This document shows positions 60,681-64,000 of a stretch of DNA of 64,000 bases, piece by piece. Source of the stretch: Closterium sp. Naga37s-1. Taxonomy: Eukaryota; Streptophyta; Zygnematophyceae; Desmidiales; Closteriaceae. The notes below the pieces were generated by a model. It was given only the letters and a program-made list of their open reading frames with translations, made no database searches and was not told where the DNA came from. The stretch covers positions 558,001 through 622,000 of the forward strand of contig CANJKZ010000514.1 of the NCBI GenBank assembly GCA_947471745.1. Direction: 5' to 3'. Both the position numbers and the translations under genes were made by a program. Positions within the stretch are counted from its first letter, which is position 1, and each line of letters opens with the position of its first letter.

Positions 60681-61292
60681 ATGGCCACCCAGCTCTTGCT
60701 TCACCGCACGCTAAGCTCCATGCACCTCTCCTCCACCGATCAGCGTCGCGATGCGTGCAGGCATGACGAGCCCTGCGCTGTGGTCGCCGCGAGTCCCGCA
60801 TCCGCACCGAGCAGCACGGCGACGATAGTTGAGCGCGGCGTGGTCTGCGAAGTGCCGCTGGACGCGCAGCGCGTCGCCGCGAGCTCACCGTGGTCGTACG
60901 GCGCGATGGACGGCGACGACTGCTGGCGGCCTCCGCCGGGCGCGCGGCTGTCCGACGCGACGAGCGCCGACTTCCTCAAGCGCTGCGCCTTCTGCCGGCG
61001 GAGCCTGGAGCGCGCGGACGCCTTCATGTACCGGTGAGCCCCGCGCGCGCCCCTCCGCAGTAGCACCGCACGATTTCCTCCCTTACTAGCCCTGCTGAAT
61101 TCCTATCGCATGGGTTCACATGAGTCTGCCGATACCGCGTGCTGACCCCATGATGGCTTGTTGTGCGTGTGCAGGGGCGACAAGGCGTTCTGCTGCCTGG
61201 AGTGTCGGCAGCACCACATGATTGTGCACACCCGCAAGGCATGGCTGCACCTCACCGGCCGGCGCTTCTCCATGGTGCCTCTAACTGGGTAG
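60681..61292 (+). CDS. FCS-like zinc finger (FLZ, formerly DUF581) protein
   Basis: Two exons, 60681-61033 and 61175-61292, phase 2, give 156 aa. FLZ proteins are plant adaptors that bind SnRK1 kinase and link energy and stress signalling to other proteins. The N-terminal ~95 residues are low complexity with no domain. The FLZ domain is at about 98-150: FLKRCAFCRRSLE supplies Cys102 and Cys105, and YRGDKAFCCLECR supplies Cys124 and Cys128, with Cys125 at the usual Ser position. The intron falls between Tyr117 and Gly119 within MYRGD. The ATG at 60681 has a strong context (cccaccatgg). The stop codon TAG (61290-61292) sits at the boundary of a 20-bp tandem array, which replaces the normal 3' flank. 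I am confident of the family, not of the partners. Confidence 0.92.
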
Positions 61293-61548
61293 CCCACTCA
61301 TCATGGCGGTAGCCCACTCATCATGGCGGTAGCCCACTCATCATGGCGGTAGCCCACTCATCATGGCGGTAGCCCACTCATCATGGCGGTAGCCCACTCA
61401 TCATGGCGGTAGCCCACTCATCATGGCGGTAGCCCACTCATCATGGCGGTAGCCCACTCATCATGGCGGTAGCCCACTCATCATGGCGGTAGCCCACTCA
61501 TCATGGCGGTAGCCCACTCATCATGGCAGTAGCCCACTCATGGTGGCG
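61291..61548 (+). repeat. 20-bp minisatellite starting at the FLZ stop codon
   Basis: Twelve full units of agcccactcatcatggcggt plus a partial one are nearly perfect; only the last full unit has gcagt. The stop codon of the FLZ gene is formed by the last base before the array and its first two bases (t|ag), so each unit junction also reads tag. The array lies in the predicted 3' untranslated region. Confidence 0.95.
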
Positions 61549-61891
61549 TAGCATGGAGGACCCTCTTCAGTTGCTTCCCAGAGCTTTGACACCTCTCGTG
61601 AGAGGCAGGAGCAGACAGATATTAGTAGTGGACATTCCACCCATTCTTTCCATTCTGATCACTCTACCGGTAGTTAGCTTTCAGCTAGGTTTTCCTAGTT
61701 TTTTTGTGTTATGGTAGCAGAGATCATGGTGTCTGTATGTGGTAAGAAAGTTTATACAAAAACTTTAACCGTTCTAATCCATACCAACACCCCAAGTGAA
61801 CAAGCATGCAGGAATGCCTGTTGCATATGCTCTCAGAGAATGGCTGTCCCAGAAAACGGTATGTACCGTATGTACTTCCACAAGGCCTACT
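61549..61891. other. Convergent spacer
   Basis: AT-richer DNA between the FLZ array and the 3' end of the sulfite reductase gene. It should hold the 3' ends of both transcripts. No gene is seen. Confidence 0.5.
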
Positions 61892-64000
61892 CTACTCGTC
61901 CTTGCGCTCCGCCAGGAACTGCAGCAGCGCCTCGCGGGTGAGCTTGGCCACGGTGGTGCCGCGCTGCGTGGCCACCTCCTGCAGCTTGCCCGCCAGCTCA
62001 TCATCCACTGTGATGCGCCGCGCCATGCCCCTCTGCCTCCCTATGGGCGCTGTGTACGTGCCCATGTACTCCTTCATCGCCTCAAAGCCCTGCCAGCAGC
62101 ACAGTTGCAGTTGAAACGAGAGCTTAGAGCGAGCAACTCATGGTGGTGAATAAAGGCAGCGCATCACAGTCCTGGCACGGCCTGTGCTGAAAGAGTGCCC
62201 ATGAGCACGGGGCAGACCTTATCCACGAGACAATTCTCACCCATGCAGCAGCACTCACCCTCAGAGCAACACTTCACCACCAGGCAGCACACACCCACCC
62301 TCAGCGCAGCACTCACAACGCGGTTGGTGAAGTCCCCAAAGGACTCGCCCTTGTGGCCCTCAACCTTCCACAAGGCAAAGAGCGGCTCCAACACCGCCTC
62401 CAGCTCCCCCACCTTCACCCTCTCCAGAAACACCCTCGCCAGCACTGTCTGGTTCGGCGTGCCGCCCAGCCACAGCTGCCGGAGGAACATGGGGAGGGAA
62501 GGCGGGAGGGGAACGAGAAAGGTCAGTTGTTGGCAGGAGGGCAAGTCAGTGTAGGCCAGGCATGGAGGAAGCAGCGTGGTGCATGACGAAGCAGTGGCCA
62601 CCACTCATGCAGCTCTCAACACTCGGCACTCAGCGCTCAGCACTTGTGAGTGAATTGACCAAACACCCACCTGGTACGAGTTGGCACCATCGCCCACGAA
62701 GCCCAGCTCGGCTACATAAGGCCGCGCGCAGCCGTTGGGGCAACCGGTCATGCGCACCACCAGTGAATGCGCCTGCTGCTGCCTCAGCCCCACCTGCTCC
62801 CATGCCATGTCATGCCGATCAATGCCATGCCACGTCATGCCGTTCAATGCCATGCCATGTCATGCCATGGGAGGCAACAAGGAAAAAGCAAGCACAACAC
62901 ACAGCAGCAACACGGAAGCAAGTTAGAGCCAAGCGCACATGGTTCTGCATGTACTCACGCACAACAACCACATCTTCCATTGGCCCTCACTGCATCTTTC
63001 ACTGACTCATCCCCACATGCCCCACCATCTCCCCCATACCTCATGACCCTTTTCTCCCCGCCACCTAAGCTGCAACCTTGCTTCACAGCATCCCCCCCGC
63101 CCACCTTGTCGAGCATGGCGCGGATGCGCTTGAGCACGGAGGGCAGCCCCCTCTCCGCCTCCGTGATGGCCAGCCCGCACAGCGGCAGCGCCGGGCACCC
63201 CATGGCCGTCAGGTTTAGCGGATCCACGTACTGCTTGCCCTGTGGGTCGCACGTGGGGCAGGGGGTGGGGATGGAGGGGAGCGACGGGGGCGGACAGAGG
63301 TTGTGGCACCGAAACAGGAATTTACGGGAGCAAGTGTGTGTGAGTGTGTGTACTTGTGTGAGTGTGAGCGAATGAGTGTGTGGCCAGGCTAGGACTCCCC
63401 TCATGCCTCACCAGAACGGCCCTTCTTCGTCATACCCCCGCCCTCTCACGGCAGTGCCCTTTCCCCCGCATGCACTCCACTCTGGGCCCACTAAGATGCC
63501 CCTCCCCCCCTCATGCGGCCATCCCCTCCAACCCCCCTCCCCCCCCCCCCCAGCGGACTCACGAGGATGCCGACAGCGGCGAGCTCCTGGGTGATGCGGG
63601 GGCGCCACGCCTTGCGCACGTCGCACAGCATCAGGTTCTGATTCGCCGAGATGCGCACGGGCAGGTTGTACTTTTCAATCACTGCCCGCAGAGCCTTCTT
63701 GGCCTCGCCCTTGATGCGCCCATTCTCGATGTGCAGCCCGTAGTACAGCCGCCCGTCGCCCTGCCATGCGGTGCAGTGCGGTGGGGTGAATCGGGGTGTG
63801 GTGAGGCGTGTAACAGAGTGGAGAGTGGGGCGAAGTGGTGTAGGTGTCCCAGCATCATGTCAAGTTGTTGGCAAATACAGCCACGCGACTATGTGCAAGC
63901 AAGAGGACAGATAGAGGGTGGGGCTGGGGAAGGGGAGGATGGGGATGGGGGCGCGGGGAGGAAGGAGGCAGCAGAGCTGACCCCACAGCACGAGCTCTGC
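61892..64000 (-). CDS. SIR: Ferredoxin-sulfite reductase, C-terminal part (partial)
   Basis: Minus-strand exons 63760-63563, 63239-63105, 62793-62671, 62475-62317 and 62089-61892, all phase 0, encode the last 270 residues. The 5' exons lie beyond 64000, and the stretch 63761-64000 looks intronic. The enzyme reduces sulfite to sulfide with six electrons from ferredoxin in plastids. Both cluster ligand pairs for the 4Fe-4S/sirohaem centre are present: CPALPLC (C-x5-C) and CPNGC (C-x3-C) within [20 protein letters not shown]. Other family blocks are [36 protein letters not shown] and LWLGGTPN. After [10 protein letters not shown] the protein carries a ~45-residue tail ([16 protein letters not shown]...LLQFLAER) that reads like a ribbon-helix-helix DNA-binding fold. 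Pea SiR is known to compact plastid nucleoid DNA, so this tail may be relevant. Confidence 0.93.
62810..62870. repeat. Degenerate catgcc-rich repeat in an SIR intron
   Basis: About three imperfect copies of a ~21-bp unit with ccatgtcatgcc and ttcaatg blocks lie in the intron between SIR exons 63239-63105 and 62793-62671. Confidence 0.6.

Noticed and set aside
63761-64000. Possible further sulfite reductase exon at the right edge
   Set aside because: I tried the minus-strand frames near 63985-64000 and none gives a family block. The stretch looks intronic, so I did not add an exon.

Overview
This is nuclear DNA from a green-lineage (Viridiplantae) eukaryote, most likely a streptophyte alga or an early-diverging land plant. 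It carries GC-rich genes with many GT-AG introns and few long exons, plus huge tandem arrays. The gene set is plant-type: type-II peroxiredoxin of the PrxIIE kind, PRMT10, an FCS-like zinc finger (FLZ) protein, ferredoxin-type sulfite reductase and a Rubisco-LSMT-like SET protein. I cannot name the species.

Layout. 1-3590: sparse DNA with a G-rich minisatellite and two small perfect palindromes. 3591-11088 (+): a giant low-complexity gene with a conserved helical C-terminus of the PHD/RING-protein (PHRF1-like) type. 11.1-14.4 kb: no recognisable gene, a foldback structure and two degenerate repeat arrays. 14.4-26.2 kb: a macrosatellite in which a block of mixed sequence plus a 15-bp satellite plus a 31/32-bp satellite occurs twice (period about 5.2-5.4 kb). 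26.2-28.1 kb: spacer with short repeats. 28082-34324 (+): SET-domain lysine methyltransferase, 8 exons, last intron filled by a 2.3-kb array of 24-bp units. 34860-35919 (-): PrxIIE. 36457-38156 (-): alpha/beta-hydrolase-fold protein. 39848-56542 (+): UTP20, 24 exons. 56929-59534 (-): PRMT10, 6 exons. 60681-61292 (+): FLZ protein, 2 exons. 61892-64000 (-): 3' part of ferredoxin-sulfite reductase, running off the right edge.

The gene models were built by hand from splice sites. For the SET, PrxIIE, hydrolase, UTP20, PRMT10 and FLZ genes every intron phase matches and the summed coding length is an exact multiple of three, which strongly supports them. The genes are not an operon; they are unrelated housekeeping, redox and signalling genes in divergent or convergent pairs.

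The most unusual theme is that tandem duplication is repeatedly anchored at exon edges. The SET gene has a duplicated exon 6 start (alternative acceptors exactly 150 nt apart) and a duplicated exon 7 end that seeds a minisatellite. UTP20 has one decayed copy of exon 7 and three copies of the exon 17 start, the first of which could be spliced in frame. The giant gene has a minisatellite that re-creates its own splice donor and a duplicated 3' end. The FLZ stop codon lies at the first base pairs of a 20-bp array. Long reading frames in the satellites are repeat artefacts.
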